A stretch of 64,000 bases of DNA from Idiomarinaceae bacterium HL-53 (GTDB lineage Bacteria; Pseudomonadota; Gammaproteobacteria; Enterobacterales; Alteromonadaceae): positions 2,392,659-2,456,658 of the forward strand of contig LN899469.1 of assembly GCA_001458075.1 (NCBI GenBank), read 5' to 3'. Shown here one piece after another: positions 52,855-61,640 of the stretch. Position 1 is the stretch's first letter. Each line of letters begins with the position of its first letter. Below the pieces are notes generated by a model. It ran no database searches and was not told the origin of the DNA. It worked only from the letters and a program-made list of their open reading frames with translations. The position numbers and the translations under genes were made by a program.

Positions 52855-54276
52855 ATGTGGACGCCTCTCACTCTCACGCTCTTTGGTGCAATTTCACTGA
52901 TCGCTGGGCTCATAGGCTTTCTGTGGGCGAGAACTCAAGGTCAAACTAGAATTGCACAATTAGAAAATCAAAAGACAATGATTGAAACTCAATTGAATGA
53001 ACGAATTCAGCAACTTACAGAGCAACGCGCTCGTGCAAGTGAGTTAGAGGAGAAGCTAGAGTTGCTCCGTAGCAACTACCATACACTCGACATTGAGCAT
53101 AAGCGTCAACAAGAATCTCAACAGAACCAAACCGAGTACTATCAAGCACAAATTAAAGAGTTGAAAGAAGCGCGTGAGTCACTCACCAAAGATTTTGAGA
53201 ATATTGCCAATAAAATATTCGAAGAAAAAGGGAAAACATTCACCAGTACCAGCAAAGAAAGTATTGATGTGTTACTCAAACCATTTCGGGAGCAGATTGA
53301 AGGCTTTCAAAAGCGCATTAACGAGGTGCATGAATCCTCAGTGCGTGGGAACAGCAACCTCACAGCTGAACTGCAAAAAGTGCTCGATGTGGGCCTAAAA
53401 ATGAGCGCTGAAGCGAACAACTTAACCTCCGCACTGAAGGGCGACTCGCAACAAAGAGGCGCCTGGGGTGAAGCGCAACTTGAGCGCACGCTAGAAATGG
53501 GTGGTTTGCAACCGGACGCACATTATGAGAAGCAGAGCTCATTTAGAGATGCCGAAGGAAAATTCAAGCAAACAGACTATCTGATTAAGCTGCCGGATAA
53601 TAAACAGATTATTATCGACTCTAAGGTATCGCTTGTAGCCTACGACAAAGCAGTGAGCGCAGACACGCAAGAAGCCTACAATGCCGCAATGGTTGAACAC
53701 GTGAAGGCGGTTAAACGCCATATCGACGATCTTGCAATTAAAGATTACACCAATGTAATCGGCATGCGTAGCCCGAGCTTTGTGTTGATGTTTATGCCGA
53801 TAGAGCCGGCCTATATTGAGGCACTCAAACACAATAAAGAGCTTTTTGAATACGGGTATAGAAAAAATATCGTGCTGGTTTCGCACACAACGCTCATTCC
53901 CATTTTGCGTACCGTTTCAAACTTATGGATGATGGACAAGAGCACTAATGAAGCGCGTGAGATTAGTGAGCGCGCAGGCGAGATTTTCAATCAAGTATGT
54001 GTGGTCGCAGAGCGTTTGGAGAAGCTGGGTAAGAGCTTAGGTACGGTAAGCAATCACTATAACAGCACCGTTACCGCACTTGCTGGCCAACAAGGTTTGT
54101 ATGGAAAAGTGGATCGGTTCAACCAACTCTCAGTGAAAGTTTCCAAGGAGCTCCCCGACATGACTCACTTGCATGCAGATCACGAAACGGAACGTTTGGC
54201 TCTGGTGGCAGAAGCGCTTCCGGAACCAGAAAATAAAGACTCTTTAGATGAAGACGAACAAGGCAAACCTATCTAG
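52855..54276 (+). CDS. rmuC: DNA recombination protein RmuC
   Basis: A 473-residue protein: an N-terminal membrane helix (residues 4-26), a long coiled coil (about 30-125), then the RmuC nuclease-like domain with QQRGAWGEAQLERTLEMGGL, IIIDSKVSLVAYDKAV, RSPSFVLMFMPIEPAYIEAL and KNIVLVSHTTLIPILRTVSNLW. RmuC limits inversions at short inverted repeats. A C-terminal acidic tail follows. Length is within the family range. Its end overlaps a small gene on the other strand. Confidence 0.95.
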   Translation: MWTPLTLTLFGAISLIAGLIGFLWARTQGQTRIAQLENQKTMIETQLNERIQQLTEQRARASELEEKLELLRSNYHTLDIEHKRQQESQQNQTEYYQAQIKELKEARESLTKDFENIANKIFEEKGKTFTSTSKESIDVLLKPFREQIEGFQKRINEVHESSVRGNSNLTAELQKVLDVGLKMSAEANNLTSALKGDSQQRGAWGEAQLERTLEMGGLQPDAHYEKQSSFRDAEGKFKQTDYLIKLPDNKQIIIDSKVSLVAYDKAVSADTQEAYNAAMVEHVKAVKRHIDDLAIKDYTNVIGMRSPSFVLMFMPIEPAYIEALKHNKELFEYGYRKNIVLVSHTTLIPILRTVSNLWMMDKSTNEAREISERAGEIFNQVCVVAERLEKLGKSLGTVSNHYNSTVTALAGQQGLYGKVDRFNQLSVKVSKELPDMTHLHADHETERLALVAEALPEPENKDSLDEDEQGKPI

Positions 54277-54409
54277 TTCGTTCTTCAAGTGCTTGAACTC
54301 GTGATTCTAGCTCCTCGACGCGTACCTGCAAGTCTTGTTTTGTAGGTGCGCCTCTAATCCACTTCGAGAGCATGTCATCCCAAATAAAAAAGCCGAATAT
54401 GAATCCCAT
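54269..54409 (-). CDS. 46-residue coiled-coil membrane peptide downstream of dnaJ
   Basis: A short frame between rmuC and dnaJ. The product has a hydrophobic N-terminus (MGFIFGFFIWDDMLSKWI) and a heptad-patterned charged tail (DLQVRVEELESRVQALEER) typical of a coiled coil. This PspB-like layout looks selected rather than random. The ATG lies inside the dnaJ terminator hairpin, so it is probably made only from read-through or its own transcript. The ribosome site is weak (AGAGAG). No family is recognised; moderate confidence. Confidence 0.5.
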   Translation of the reverse strand: MGFIFGFFIWDDMLSKWIRGAPTKQDLQVRVEELESRVQALEERTR

Positions 54410-54417
54410 ATTCGGCT
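54380..54417 (-). terminator. Terminator of the grpE-dnaK-dnaJ unit
   Basis: An 11-bp perfect stem (AGCCGAATATG / CATATTCGGCT) with a 5-nt loop; on the minus strand it is followed by TTTTTTATTTG. It is 23 bp after the dnaJ stop. The opposite strand (CTCTTT) might also serve rmuC. Confidence 0.9.
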
Positions 54418-54439
54418 CTCTTTACTCGTTCAATCGGGG

Positions 54440-55585
54440 CTAATTACCCGTTAAATCGTCAAAGAACTTCTTCACACCATCAAAAAAGCCTCGTTCTTTC
54501 GGCCGATAACGAGCTGCTTCATCGCCTTTTCCCATCGAGTCTTCAAACTCTTTTAAGAGATCTTTTTGTTTGGCCGACAAATTCACTGGAGTTTCCAATA
54601 CCGCTTTACAAACCAAGTCGCCTACAGCCCCACTGCGAACGGATTTCACGCCCTTACCACGCAGTCTGAACATACGACCTGTTTGTGTCTCTGCCGGAAT
54701 CTTCAACTTCACACGACCATCTAAGGTAGGAACTTCTACTTCGCCACCCAGGGCTGCGTGAGTAAAGCTAATTGGCACGTCACAATACAAGTTATTGCCA
54801 TCACGGCGGAAAATTGGGTGTTCACGCACATGCACTTGCACATACAAGTCGCCTGCCGCAGCGCCATGCTCTCCCGCTTCACCCTCACCCGCTAAGCGGA
54901 TTCGATCACCGGTATCCACGCCTGCTGGAATCTTCACACTCAGGGTTTTGGTTTTCTCTACGCGACCTTCTCCATGACAGGTACGACATGGATCTTTAAT
55001 TACAGTACCTCGCCCAGAGCATTTCGGACATGTTTGTTGTACCGCGAAAAAGCCTTGGCGCATTTGAATTTGCCCTTGGCCATGGCAGTAATCACAAGTT
55101 TCAGAAGACGAGCCTTTCGCCGCTCCGGAGCCACCGCAATCGCCGCACGCTGCCAGCGTTGGAATTTTTAACTCAGCGGTTTTACCTCGAACGGCCTCTT
55201 CTAGTGACAATTCGAGGTTGTAACGCAGATCTGAGCCGCGCTGCGCACGGCTGCGTTGCCGACCTCGGCCACCGCCAAAAATATCCCCAAATACGTCACC
55301 AAAAATGTCTGCGAAATCGGCCCCACCGCCACCAAAGCCACCTGCACCGCCTTGCGCCTGCTCAAAGGCTGCATGACCATACTGATCATAAGCTTGGCGC
55401 TTTTGTGGATCATTCAATACTTCGTAGGCTTCTTTTACTTCTTTAAATTTTGCCTCTAACGCCTTATCACCTTTCGTGCGATCCGGGTGATATTTCATCG
55501 CAAGCCGTTTGTACGCCTTCTTGATGTCGCGTTCATTAGCGTTCTTTTCAACGCCGAGAATTTCGTAGTAATCAGTTTTAGCCAT
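54440..55585 (-). CDS. dnaJ: Chaperone protein DnaJ
   Basis: A 381-residue Hsp40. The J-domain (residues 3-70) has the HPD motif at 33-35. A G/F-rich stretch with [21 protein letters not shown] follows, then the four zinc motifs [32 protein letters not shown], and the C-terminal substrate-binding beta domains. It stimulates DnaK ATPase. It lies 92 bp downstream of dnaK, with a GC-rich hairpin between them that may lower read-through. Confidence 0.98.
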   Translation of the reverse strand: MAKTDYYEILGVEKNANERDIKKAYKRLAMKYHPDRTKGDKALEAKFKEVKEAYEVLNDPQKRQAYDQYGHAAFEQAQGGAGGFGGGGADFADIFGDVFGDIFGGGRGRQRSRAQRGSDLRYNLELSLEEAVRGKTAELKIPTLAACGDCGGSGAAKGSSSETCDYCHGQGQIQMRQGFFAVQQTCPKCSGRGTVIKDPCRTCHGEGRVEKTKTLSVKIPAGVDTGDRIRLAGEGEAGEHGAAAGDLYVQVHVREHPIFRRDGNNLYCDVPISFTHAALGGEVEVPTLDGRVKLKIPAETQTGRMFRLRGKGVKSVRSGAVGDLVCKAVLETPVNLSAKQKDLLKEFEDSMGKGDEAARYRPKERGFFDGVKKFFDDLTGN

Positions 55586-55622
55586 ACTGTACGTCTTCTT
55601 CTATTCGGGTCTTGAACAAACA

Positions 55623-55651
55623 CACGGGCGTTACCATCGGCAACGCCCGTG
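55623..55651 (-). terminator. Attenuator-like hairpin between dnaK and dnaJ
   Basis: A 10-bp GC-rich stem (CACGGGCGTT / AACGCCCGTG) with a 9-nt loop in the 92-bp gap. On the minus strand the following TGTGTTTGTTC is only weakly U-rich, so partial termination or mRNA processing is more likely than full stop. Confidence 0.5.
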
Positions 55652-55677
55652 CGAGAACGTTCTAGTAAAAGCGACAA

Positions 55678-57600
55678 TTATTTTTTGTCGTCATCCTGAA
55701 CTTCTTCAAACTCTGCATCTACTACATCGTCTGCAGCGTTTTGTGCTGGACCTTGCTTTTCACCTGCTTCAGCAGATTGCTGTGCTTTCTGTTGTGCAAT
55801 TTCCATGAGCTTGGCAGAAGCTTCTATTAATGCTTGAGACTTCTGCTCAATCGCTTCTTTGTCGCCTTCTTTCACTGCGCCTTCTAGCTCACTAATCGCA
55901 GTTTCGATCGCAGTTTTATCGCTCTCAGGTAATGCATCACCCGCTTCTTCAACCTGCTTACGCGTGGCGTGAATTAACGCATCCGCTTGGTTGCGACTTT
56001 GCACCATTTCTTCGAACTTGCGATCCTCTTCTGCATTCAATTCTGCATCGCGAACCATTTTCTCGACTTCATCATCGCTCAAACCTGAAGAGGCTTTGAT
56101 TGTGATTTTTTGCTCTTTACCTGTGTCCTTATCCTTCGCAGACACATTCAAGATACCGTCGGCATCAATATCGAAAGTCACTTCGATTTGCGGCTGTCCA
56201 CGCATCGCTGCACGAATCCCTTCAAGGTTAAACTGACCTAATGATTTATTGTCAGCAGCACGCTTACGTTCACCTTGAATTACATGAATCGTAACCGCTG
56301 ATTGGTTATCTTCCGCTGTTGAGAATACTTGCGACTTCTTCGTTGGAATCGTCGTGTTTTTCTCGATCAGCGTCGTCATTACCCCGCCCATAGTCTCGAT
56401 ACCGAGTGACAATGGACATACGTCAAGCAAGAGCACATCTTTCACATCGCCTTGCAATACACCAGCTTGCACCGCAGCACCAATCGCAACCGCTTCGTCT
56501 GGGTTCACATCTTTCCGCGGCTCTTTGCCAAAGAAATCTGTGACCAGCTCTTGTACCTTAGGCATACGCGTTTGACCGCCTACCAAGATAACGTCTTGAA
56601 TATCGCTTACTTTCAATCCTGCATCAGAAAGCGCTTGCTTCACAGGCTCAAGCGTTTTCTTAATCATATCTTCAACCAAGCTCTCTAGTTTCGAGCGGGT
56701 TAATTTGATTGCCAAGTGCTTAGGACCCGAACCGTCCGCAGTAATATACGGCAGGTTTACTTCCGTTTGTTGCGCAGAAGAAAGTTCAATTTTGGCTTTC
56801 TCTCCAGCTTCTTTCAAACGTTGCATTGCCAATGGATCTTTGCGTAAATCGATACCCTGATCCTTTTGGAACTGCTCTACTAAGTAATTGATTACACGGT
56901 TATCGAAGTCTTCGCCACCAAGATGCGTGTCACCATTCGTCGCTAACACTTCAAATGTGTGCTCACCCTCTACCTCATCAATTTCAATGATAGAGATATC
57001 GAACGTACCACCACCTAAGTCGTAAACAGCAACGGTGCGATCGCCACTCTTCTTGTCCATACCGTATGCAAGTGCAGCTGCAGTCGGCTCATTAATAATA
57101 CGCTTGACTTCAAGACCCGCGATACGCCCAGCGTCTTTCGTTGCTTGGCGTTGTGCGTCATTAAAATATGCAGGCACCGTGATAACTGCTTCAGTGACTT
57201 TCTCACCAAGATAGTCTTCAGCAGTTTTCTTCATTTTTTTCAATACTTCAGCAGAGATTTGCGGTGGTGCCTTTTTCTCACCCTTGGCCTCCACCCATGC
57301 ATCGCCATTGTCTGCTTTTACAATTTTATAGGGCATAATGCCGATATCGCGCTGTACTTCTTCGTCTTCGAAGCGACGACCAATCAACCGCTTAATCGCG
57401 AATAAAGTGTTCGCAGGGTTCGTGACCGCTTGGCGTTTAGCAGGCGCACCCACCAATGTTTCGCCATCTTGGCTAAAAGCCACCACTGACGGGGTGGTGC
57501 GATCCCCTTCCGCATTTTCAATAACGCGCGCTTTGTCGCCATCCATAATGGCCACACATGAATTCGTTGTTCCTAAATCGATACCAATTACTTTGCTCAT
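55678..57600 (-). CDS. dnaK: Chaperone protein DnaK (Hsp70)
   Basis: The 640-residue Hsp70: [21 protein letters not shown] (phosphate loop 1), [50 protein letters not shown], the linker [16 protein letters not shown], and the C-terminal [11 protein letters not shown] tail. I start at the ATG before SKVIGID (GGGAG ribosome site), dropping a 7-residue extension. It has a likely heat-shock promoter of its own in the gap to grpE. Confidence 0.99.
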   Translation of the reverse strand: MSKVIGIDLGTTNSCVAIMDGDKARVIENAEGDRTTPSVVAFSQDGETLVGAPAKRQAVTNPANTLFAIKRLIGRRFEDEEVQRDIGIMPYKIVKADNGDAWVEAKGEKKAPPQISAEVLKKMKKTAEDYLGEKVTEAVITVPAYFNDAQRQATKDAGRIAGLEVKRIINEPTAAALAYGMDKKSGDRTVAVYDLGGGTFDISIIEIDEVEGEHTFEVLATNGDTHLGGEDFDNRVINYLVEQFQKDQGIDLRKDPLAMQRLKEAGEKAKIELSSAQQTEVNLPYITADGSGPKHLAIKLTRSKLESLVEDMIKKTLEPVKQALSDAGLKVSDIQDVILVGGQTRMPKVQELVTDFFGKEPRKDVNPDEAVAIGAAVQAGVLQGDVKDVLLLDVCPLSLGIETMGGVMTTLIEKNTTIPTKKSQVFSTAEDNQSAVTIHVIQGERKRAADNKSLGQFNLEGIRAAMRGQPQIEVTFDIDADGILNVSAKDKDTGKEQKITIKASSGLSDDEVEKMVRDAELNAEEDRKFEEMVQSRNQADALIHATRKQVEEAGDALPESDKTAIETAISELEGAVKEGDKEAIEQKSQALIEASAKLMEIAQQKAQQSAEAGEKQGPAQNAADDVVDAEFEEVQDDDKK

Positions 57601-57642
57601 GATTTGTCTCCCAAACTGCATTTCTAACCGGGTTAACCTTTA

Positions 57643-57668
57643 TCTTGGGGCATCCAATTAGATTTCAA
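57643..57668 (-). promoter_or_regulatory. Candidate sigma32 promoter of dnaK
   Basis: Minus strand: TTGAAA (57668-57663), 12 bp, then CCCCAAGA (57650-57643). This resembles the heat-shock consensus CTTGAA-N13-15-CCCCATNT with a slightly short spacer. It lies about 45 bp upstream of the dnaK ATG. Confidence 0.5.
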
Positions 57669-57700
57669 TATTTACCGTTAACTTTTCTTTACTATTTGCC

Positions 57701-58330
57701 TTACGCCTGTGTATCTACACCTTTGGTGGGTGCACGAGACACCATCACCATCGCGGGGCGTAGTAGCCGACCATTTAACGTGTAGCCTTTTTGCATCACA
57801 TACAGCACCGTGTTGGGTGCCACGTCTTCGCTTTCTTGCATGCCCATTGCTTGATGGAGTTGCGGATCGAAAGCTGCACCTTGCGGGTCCAGCGACGCCA
57901 TGCCGAACTTTTCAATAGTTTGAATAAATCCTTTGTGCGTCATTTCAATGCCTTCTCGCACACTCTTCAGGGCTTCATCTTCAACATCAATGGCCTGTAA
58001 TGCACGCTCTAGGTTGTCGATAACGGAAAGGAGTTCGCCCGCAAATTTCTCTAATGCGAAGTTTCTCGCTTTCTCCACTTCCTGCGCTGCACGCCGCTTT
58101 GCATTTTCTGCGTCGGCAGCAACTCGAAGCGCTTTGTCCTTTTCCTGTGTCACTTGTTCTTGCGCTGCTGCTAATGCAGCCTCAAGCGCGGCAATTCGAC
58201 TTGTTTGTTCATCAGCACTATGATCATTCGTATCTGCCTGCTGCTCGCTCTCTTGCGTTGGCTCTTGCTCAGGCAACTGATCGCTTTGAATTTCGTCTTG
58301 GTTTACACCCGCATTTTCAGCGTTCGTCAT
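57701..58330 (-). CDS. grpE: Nucleotide exchange factor GrpE
   Basis: A 209-residue GrpE: an acidic disordered N-terminus, a long helix (LEAALAAAQEQVTQEKDKALRVAADAENAKRRAAQEVEKARNFA) and the C-terminal beta-wing (FGMASLDPQGAAFDPQLHQAMGMQE, NTVLYVMQKGYTLNGRLLRPAMVMVS). It exchanges ADP on DnaK. I choose ATG 58330, which has GGAG at good spacing, over an in-frame ATG 24 nt earlier. It is the first gene of the leftward chaperone cluster, under a heat-shock-type promoter. Confidence 0.96.
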   Translation of the reverse strand: MTNAENAGVNQDEIQSDQLPEQEPTQESEQQADTNDHSADEQTSRIAALEAALAAAQEQVTQEKDKALRVAADAENAKRRAAQEVEKARNFALEKFAGELLSVIDNLERALQAIDVEDEALKSVREGIEMTHKGFIQTIEKFGMASLDPQGAAFDPQLHQAMGMQESEDVAPNTVLYVMQKGYTLNGRLLRPAMVMVSRAPTKGVDTQA

Positions 58331-58367
58331 TGTGTCAACTCCATCATTGGTCATTCCGATGCGACTG

Positions 58368-58395
58368 ATATGGGGTCGGCAAAAAATAATTCAAC
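58368..58395 (-). promoter_or_regulatory. Sigma32 (heat-shock) promoter upstream of grpE
   Basis: Minus strand: GTTGAA (58395-58390), a 14-bp spacer, then CCCCATAT (58375-58368). This is a close match to the sigma32 consensus CTTGAA / CCCCATNT with correct spacing, about 40 bp before the grpE ATG. Confidence 0.8.
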
Positions 58396-58473
58396 ACAGT
58401 TTATGCGGCTTTTTATTGAAATTTTTGCCGAAACTTCTTAGCTTAGCGGCTAAGCAACACAAATGGACCCGTT

Positions 58474-59382
58474 ATGGCACTCGAGCAAATCAGCACACCT
58501 GCTTCACAGTCACAATTTAAAACGATTGGCCTATTAGGCATTCCTGCGACTGAAAAAGCGAGAACCACCTTTGCAACCTTATGTAGCGAATTACTCGCAG
58601 CGGGTTATAAAGTGCTAGCCGAAGACCGTGCTTACAAACAATGCGCAGTGCCAGATATCAGCGGCGTGAGCCTCAAAGAGATAGGCGAAGGGTCGGACTT
58701 AGCGGTTGTTGTCGGTGGCGATGGCAACATGCTGGGTGCTGCACGTGAATTAAGCTTACATGACATTGGTGTTATCGGTGTGAACAGAGGAAACCTCGGG
58801 TTTCTGACTGACCTTGTGCCTGAACAATTAATGCAAGGCCTCAGTGAGGTATTAGCGGGCAAGTTTACGACCGAATTCCGATTTCTCCTGAGTGCTCAAG
58901 TCGTTCCCGACGCAGGGTCGTCTATTCAGGGTAACGCCATGAACGAAGTGGTTCTGCACTCAGACAAAGTGGCGCACATGATTGAGTTCGAAGTATTAGT
59001 AGATGAACAATTTGTGTTCTCTCAACGCTCCGATGGTCTGATCGTCGCCACACCAACAGGCTCTACTGCCTATTCACTCTCAGCGGGAGGTAGCATTCTG
59101 CACCCGGGCCTAGAAGCAATTAATATTATTCCGATGTTTCCGCATACACTAAGTAGTCGCCCGTTAGTTGTGCCAGCGGAGAGCAAAATTTCCTTGCGTG
59201 TTGCGCCCGACAATGAACCTCTGCACATCAGTTGCGACGGCCATAACACGCTGGCAGTGGCACCAGGATCTACCATTCATATCCATCGGCAACCCGAACA
59301 TCTGCGTTTAATACACCCACTTAATTACAACTATTTCAATGTATTACGTAACAAGCTTGCGTGGGGGAGTCGCCTCTTCTAA
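58474..59382 (+). CDS. nadK: NAD kinase
   Basis: A 302-residue enzyme that phosphorylates NAD+ to NADP+. GGDGN at residues 81-85 (AVVVGGDGNMLGAAREL) is the catalytic loop; GVNRGNLGFLTDL, NEVVLHS, DGLIVATPTGSTAYSLSAGG and the C-terminal HISCDGHN complete the family set. Length matches E. coli NadK (about 292). It is divergent from grpE, as in many gammaproteobacteria, and is followed by recN. Confidence 0.98.
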   Translation: MALEQISTPASQSQFKTIGLLGIPATEKARTTFATLCSELLAAGYKVLAEDRAYKQCAVPDISGVSLKEIGEGSDLAVVVGGDGNMLGAARELSLHDIGVIGVNRGNLGFLTDLVPEQLMQGLSEVLAGKFTTEFRFLLSAQVVPDAGSSIQGNAMNEVVLHSDKVAHMIEFEVLVDEQFVFSQRSDGLIVATPTGSTAYSLSAGGSILHPGLEAINIIPMFPHTLSSRPLVVPAESKISLRVAPDNEPLHISCDGHNTLAVAPGSTIHIHRQPEHLRLIHPLNYNYFNVLRNKLAWGSRLF

Positions 59383-59419
59383 TTTTTTTCAGCAGCCTAC
59401 TTGCGATACTGTATAAACA

Positions 59420-59448
59420 CTGTATATTTATACTGTATATAAAACCAG
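59420..59448. promoter_or_regulatory. Two overlapping LexA (SOS) boxes upstream of recN
   Basis: CTGTATATTTATACTG (59420-59435) and CTGTATATAAAACCAG (59433-59448), each close to the LexA consensus CTGT-N8-ACAG. The second agrees with the E. coli recN box as I remember it. They lie 12-41 bp before the recN ATG, so LexA would block initiation until DNA damage. Confidence 0.85.
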
Positions 59449-59460
59449 TAGAGGTTGCAT

Positions 59461-61125
59461 ATGTTAACTCAGCTTTGTATTAAAAATTTCGCAATCGTTG
59501 ACGATTTAACGGTCGATTTCAGCCAAGGAATGACCGCCATTACCGGTGAGACAGGCGCAGGGAAATCTATTGCCCTCGATGCATTGAGTCTTTGTTTGGG
59601 CGCGCGAGCCGAAGCAAGCATGGTGCGAGAAGGCGCCGACAAAGCTGAAATCTCTGCAATTTTCTCAACAGAGCAATTAAGTGCTGTGCAATCTTGGTTA
59701 TTAGAAAGAGAGCTTGATGCCGACTTTGATTGTGTGGTTCGTCGCACTATTTCTGCCGAAGGTCGTTCAAAAGCATACATTAATGCAGCACCTGTTCCCG
59801 TAAGCTTGCTCAAGGAGCTTGGGAATCTATTGGTGAGCTTACACGGCCAACATGACCATCATTTACTCATGCGCAACGAGCAACAACTCGCGCTACTCGA
59901 TCAGTATGGTCACCATGAAAACTTATTGAATGACGTTCGAGCGCAGTGGAAAGCTTGGCAAGTCCTTCGCAAGGAGCAATCTCAATTAGAGAAAGCTGCG
60001 GAAACGAATCAGGCACAGCGCCAACTCCTAGAATATCAGGTACAAGAGCTGGAAGAGTTTGCACTTAAAGAAGGTGAGTTTGAGACACTTGAGGCAGAAC
60101 ATCAACGTCTTGCCAATACTTCGTCCCTACAAGAAAATGCGTTGTATGGTTTGAATTCCCTTTACGACGGGGAACACAACAACGCGTACGGTTTAGTAGA
60201 ACAAGTTGCACAAAGATTAAGGGAAAGCGCCGAGATCGATCCGCAGCTTAATCCGGTCGTTGAGCTTCTCGATCAAGCCAGTGTGCAAATTGAAGAAGCA
60301 GTTCGAGAGCTGCGCCACTACCATGATCACATCGAGAGCGATCCTGAAAGCTTAGTAGAAGTAGAATCTCGTTTATCAACTGCGTTACAACTTGCGCGCA
60401 AGCATCATGTGGCGCCTGCACAGCTCCCCGCGCATCATGCAGAATTGAGTGCTGAATTGAATGCACTAACAAGTTGCGGTGAGCGGCTCGAGAGTATTGA
60501 AAAGGAGATTGCCGCGGCGAGCAAAGTATACCAAGAGTCAGCCAAGAAACTCTCTAGCGCGCGCTTGCTGGTTGGCAAAAAATTATCAAGTCAGGTCGAA
60601 CAAACAATGCACGATCTTAACATGCGCGAAGGCAAATTTGTGGTACGTGTGGAAACCGACGCCACGCATCATGCGAGCGCCCTCGGTATCGATCAGATAA
60701 GTTTTGATGTAGCAATGAATGCGGGTCAAAAGCCACAACCATTGCAAAAAGTCGCCTCGGGAGGTGAATTGTCTCGAATTAGCCTCGCTATTCAAGTGCT
60801 CACCGCGCAGCAAGAAGGGCTCCCTACCCTTATTTTTGACGAGGTCGACGTGGGCGTTAGCGGGCCTACCGCAGCGACAGTAGGGAAATTATTAAGAAAG
60901 CTTGGAGAAGCCAATCAAGTAATCTGCGTCACACACTTACCGCAAGTCGCAGCGAGAGCGCATCATCAGCTAGAAGTAGAAAAGTCCTCACTAAAAGGTG
61001 CCACAACCACGCAAATGAAACAATTATCGCAAGCACAGCGAGTTCAAGCCCTTGCAAGGCTGCTTGGCGGAGACAATGTTACAGCAAACACACTCGCGAA
61101 CGCAGAGGAACTCTTAGCGGGGTGA
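59461..61125 (+). CDS. recN: DNA repair protein RecN
   Basis: A 554-residue SMC-like ATPase for double-strand break repair. The N-terminal ATPase half has Walker A ITGETGAGKSIALDAL and LHGQHDHHLLM; the central part is coiled coil (residues about 155-360). The C-terminal half carries signature VASGGELSRISLAIQVL, Walker B LPTLIFDEVDVGVSGPTA and VICVTHLPQVAARA. I use ATG 59461 (GAGG upstream); a TTG two codons earlier is an alternative. It is SOS-controlled through adjoining LexA boxes and followed by a strong terminator. Confidence 0.97.
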   Translation: MLTQLCIKNFAIVDDLTVDFSQGMTAITGETGAGKSIALDALSLCLGARAEASMVREGADKAEISAIFSTEQLSAVQSWLLERELDADFDCVVRRTISAEGRSKAYINAAPVPVSLLKELGNLLVSLHGQHDHHLLMRNEQQLALLDQYGHHENLLNDVRAQWKAWQVLRKEQSQLEKAAETNQAQRQLLEYQVQELEEFALKEGEFETLEAEHQRLANTSSLQENALYGLNSLYDGEHNNAYGLVEQVAQRLRESAEIDPQLNPVVELLDQASVQIEEAVRELRHYHDHIESDPESLVEVESRLSTALQLARKHHVAPAQLPAHHAELSAELNALTSCGERLESIEKEIAAASKVYQESAKKLSSARLLVGKKLSSQVEQTMHDLNMREGKFVVRVETDATHHASALGIDQISFDVAMNAGQKPQPLQKVASGGELSRISLAIQVLTAQQEGLPTLIFDEVDVGVSGPTAATVGKLLRKLGEANQVICVTHLPQVAARAHHQLEVEKSSLKGATTTQMKQLSQAQRVQALARLLGGDNVTANTLANAEELLAG

Positions 61126-61150
61126 GGAACTTTTTTAATTTCCAGAGCAC

Positions 61151-61187
61151 AAAGGCTGTGGTTCGTGTAGCGAGCCTCGGCCTTTTT
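61151..61187 (+). terminator. Rho-independent terminator of recN
   Basis: A long stem of about 15 bp with one mismatch and two G-U pairs (AAAGGC...GCCTTT) closes a TGTAG loop, followed by a short T-run. It lies 25 bp after the recN stop and upstream of bamE. Confidence 0.8.
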
Positions 61188-61236
61188 GCGCTATGATGGC
61201 GCGGTAGAAATGAATTACTTAAATGATGGACATTGT

Positions 61237-61584
61237 ATGAGATTAATTGGAATTGCGTTTTTAGGAGTCCTACTCGCTGGCTGCTCCGTTTTTGATCCAC
61301 TGGTCTACAAAATAGATATCCCGCAAGGAAACTATTTAGAGCAACGCGACGTAGATAACTTACGAGTAGGGATGACGCATGAGCAAGTTGCGTATGTACT
61401 CGGTACTCCGGTTGCAGAAAATGCTTTTCGCAACGATACTTGGCAATATGTATATCGTTTAAAGCCGGGGCGCGGGGATATTGTTGTGCGTACCTTGCTG
61501 GTTCACTTTGAAAATGGGCGCGTAAGCCGAATTTCTGGCGATTTCGAGGAGCCTGAAGACTTCTTTGTACCGTTAGACGCCTAG
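61237..61584 (+). CDS. bamE: Outer-membrane protein assembly factor BamE
   Basis: A 115-residue SmpA/OmlA lipoprotein of the BAM complex. Lipobox LLAG-C16 is followed by YKIDIPQGNYLEQRDVDNLRVGMTHEQVAYVLGTPVAENAFRNDTWQYVYRLKPGRG, the diagnostic BamE block. The start at ATG 61237 puts the signal peptide at the N-terminus; two upstream in-frame ATGs would add non-signal residues. It follows recN, as in E. coli. Confidence 0.97.
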   Translation: MRLIGIAFLGVLLAGCSVFDPLVYKIDIPQGNYLEQRDVDNLRVGMTHEQVAYVLGTPVAENAFRNDTWQYVYRLKPGRGDIVVRTLLVHFENGRVSRISGDFEEPEDFFVPLDA

Positions 61585-61640
61585 AATTAAGCAGTAGTTA
61601 TTCACTCCTTTTTTATTACTGCCGATGAGAGGCTCTTTTC

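Noticed and set aside
55030-55446. Long open frame opposite dnaJ
   Set aside because: Its composition mirrors the glycine/cysteine codons of dnaJ on the other strand; no ribosome site or homology.
59409-59424. A third LexA box before recN
   Set aside because: CTGTATAAACACTGTA lacks the ACAG half; only the two downstream boxes fit.
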